From the NCBI RefSeq assembly GCF_030936135.1, contig NC_082613.1:1798001-1862000 (forward strand): a DNA stretch of 64,000 bases, written 5' to 3'. Position numbers and translations under genes: made by a program. Positions within the stretch are counted from its first letter, which is position 1; every line of letters starts with the position of its first letter. The notes under the pieces are model-generated. The model saw only the letters and a list, made by a program, of their open reading frames with translations. It ran no database searches and was not told the origin of the DNA. Positions 61,862-64,000 of this stretch are shown here, one piece after another. The DNA is from Gavia stellata (taxonomy: Eukaryota > Chordata > Aves > Gaviiformes > Gaviidae).

Positions 61862-63938
61862 CTACGCATCCTCGGGATCCTCGTTTTGTCCTACACTGTC
61901 CAAAAGCTCAAACCCGCCCAGCTGGGCAGAGCCTGGGCAACACGCTTTCACGTGGTTAGTGAGGTTCTTCTGTGTGCCAAAGCCCTTGCCACAGAAGAGA
62001 CACACAAAAGTACGCTCGTTCGAGTGCACAGACATAAGGTGCCGGTTTAAGTCTGTCTTGTCTCGAAACAGCTTGGCACAGTTAGGACACTGCATCTTCT
62101 TACAGTTGAAGTGGATGGTCTTTTCATGACGATCCATGTTTGATTTAAGAGTGAAGCTCGCGGGGCATTTGGAGCACTGGAAGCGGGGGAGCTGGCCAGC
62201 GGGTATGCTGTCAGCAAGGCCATGCTGGGAGCAGCCAACCAAGTCAAACGGGAGAAGCATGGAGAAAGCATGCTCGTGGATGTGCTCCTTCAGCTCTTCA
62301 GCGCACTGGAAAACCCTCCTACAGAAACCACAGGTCAGCCTCTTGGCAAGGGCTGAATCCAGGAACAGGCCATCAGTGGTTATCTCCGTGTCTTCAGATC
62401 TCGAGAAACGTTTATCTAAAACAGAAATACATGTACACACGTACAAATCAATGTCTTCTGGCATAAAACAATGATACTTTAAAAAAATATTTTTCTCTCT
62501 ACTTACCTGAATCAGAGTTATCAAACTGCCAAAGTGCTAAAAATCCATCATAAGTGGCCTGTAAATTAAAAGCATACTGAAGTTAAGGCAAGCATTTACA
62601 AGAACACATCTTCATAGCTAGTGCTCAGACTCCCATCTTATCATTGCTTTCTCCCCTTCTTCAAGGGAGGCTCATCACTAACTTGGCAACCCTATTTGCC
62701 CTTACAAAGCTTCCACTGTCAAAGCAGCTAAGTTAAATGGGCCATATTTTGCAAGATTTGCTGTTTAAAGACAGTAATCAACGTGCCTATTTAGGTTCTC
62801 AGTAACTACTCAGTTTCCAGTCTCACTACGCACCTGTAGCTCCCACCCAGGCCAATGGGAAAGAAACGCTGGATAGAAAATGTCTAGCAGATAACAACAG
62901 AAATGGAAAATTATCCCTTAGCCCTACATAGCTACTTTTGCTTTCCACATAGAAAAAGCCCATAGAAAAACACCTTCTGGGTAGTTCCCTTTATGCAATG
63001 CTCGCTGGCATTGTTGATACACATCATAAATAAAAGCTTTTTTTAATTTTTTTTTTTCCATAAAGCATTTGCAGTATGCCAGCGTGCGGCAGATGGCAAC
63101 CCTCTATGAGGCAGAGACACGATGCAGCCTGGGCAGGGCTGCTGGAGACTGGGCAAGCGGCTACCAGCCGTTCTTACTGGCTCACTTTGCTCTAAGGTGA
63201 CTGCAAAGGAAAATCTGTGCTTCCACCCATTTGTTTAACGGAACTAAAGTCTCCTTCAAAAATATTAAGAATAAGAAACGCCACAGAAAGCTGTGGATTT
63301 TATGTCAAACTCCCGACTCCTGTAATACAGAAAGCCAGCTTGCTTCTATTCAGACAGTTACAAGAGACCCAAATGCAAAACACCAGAAGTGGGCACTGGG
63401 TAGCTGGGATCTCAGCTATCTTTATGCCATTATTGTGTTACTGTATGCAATGTTCTGCAAACAAAGGGATTTACAATAAAAAGGACATGTATACTTAAAA
63501 AAAAAAACAACACCAACCAGTTTTTTGAGCACAAGTTCTGTTGAGGAAAGGCAGGAGGGATAAAATTAGGACAGCAGCAGCCCTGACCTCAACGGACTTT
63601 GAGCATTAAAATAACCTATATTATTTAAGGGGGGGGGGGGGGAAGCTAACAGATTAAAGTATAAGGTATTACCATCTTTCAAAGTACTCCTAACTGGGGA
63701 GAATTTGCTTAAACAGATACCTTTGCATGTAAATTTCTTTGCATTTTTCCCCGCGATCTTACCTGGGTTGCGGCAGGCACCTCTCCTTTTATCATGGTTT
63801 CTGGTGACATTTCACCAGAAGAGCAGATCTCAGGGGGGCTCTGAGTGGCAAGGTGTGATGAAGGCAGCGGGGGAGATGGTGCTTCCACTTTGCCATCACA
63901 TTCGCCCCTTGAAGAACGATTCAAGTTGGTGCCAGGCC
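61862..63938 (-). CDS. Three exons encoding a distinct four-finger C2H2 terminus, same strand as ZBTB46; partial
   Basis: Exons 63938-63763 (176 nt, AG acceptor, CAG|GTAAG donor), 62558-62507 (52 nt, TCAG|GTAAGT donor) and 62415-61862 (554 nt, ends in TAG) join without breaking frame. The first is low-complexity Ser/Pro linker (PPEICSSGEMSPETMIKGE), the second reads ATYDGFLALWQFDNSDS, the third holds four fingers: LTCGFCRRVF (C2H2), FQCSKCPASF (C2H2, H-x4-H), MQCPNCAKLF (C2H2, H-x4-H) and FVCLFCGKGF (ends H-x3-C, a C2HC type). They end GQNEDPEDA-stop. This layout is that of a BTB-ZF protein C-terminus, but I do not recognise a known gene, and it is unlike human ZBTB46. It may be an alternative ZBTB46 terminus or a nested gene; the 5' end lies beyond the window. 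Confidence 0.85.
62559..63762 (-). other. Intron between the first two exons of the four-finger unit
   Basis: Intron with GTAAG donor (63762) and TTTACAG acceptor (62559). A 16-base G run lies near 63629-63644. No other feature is visible. Confidence 0.7.
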
Positions 63939-64000
63939 CTGGGGAACACAGGAAACGAATCTCACCCACGTGAACTAGCACCAGCTGGTGGTTTTAAAAA

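Overview
The window is a piece of a bird genome, probably a GC-rich small chromosome. Every interspersed LINE I can recognise is a CR1 3' end, there are no mammalian SINEs or L1, one ancient amniote MIR-like SINE is present, and the spliced proteins match vertebrate genes. The gene order and orientations (ARFRP1 minus, ZGPAT plus, LIME1 plus, SLC2A4RG plus, ZBTB46 minus) are those of human 20q13.33. I cannot name the species.

Layout. 1-4.3 kb: no recognisable coding sequence, one CR1 tail. 4.36-16.1 kb: ARFRP1 (minus), an Arf-like Golgi GTPase, seven coding exons giving exactly 201 residues; intron 7 (between its last two intron-separated exons and exon 6) carries a solo retroviral LTR. 16.1-16.45 kb: a divergent CpG-rich promoter with two inverted ZNF143-type motifs. 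16.64-24.4 kb: ZGPAT (plus), 539 residues. 24.4-29.3 kb: intergenic. 29.3-32.4 kb: LIME1 (plus), a 355-residue transmembrane adaptor. 32.4-37.1 kb: GC-rich intergenic DNA full of minisatellites. 37.1-44.0 kb: SLC2A4RG (plus), 403 residues, with a 1.9-kb tandem array in intron 1, a near-perfect hairpin in intron 2 and a GATGGG-type array in intron 4. 44.3-64 kb: the 3' part of ZBTB46 (minus) with a 4.8-kb 3'UTR and the two final coding exons.

Most notable finding: inside what should be the large ZBTB46 intron, three in-phase exons on the same strand (63938-61862) encode a different set of four zinc fingers ending in their own stop codon. Their reading phases allow them to be joined to the same upstream exon as the normal ZBTB46 finger exon. 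This would be either an alternative zinc-finger terminus of the BTB gene (as in fly lola or mod(mdg4)) or a nested, unassigned C2H2 gene. The upstream BTB exon is beyond the window, so this stays open.

The genes do not form one pathway. LIME1 acts in lymphocyte receptor signalling, ZGPAT, SLC2A4RG and ZBTB46 are nuclear regulators, and ARFRP1 acts in trans-Golgi traffic. All exon boundaries below were read by eye from GT/AG sites and reading-phase continuity; no search or alignment was run.
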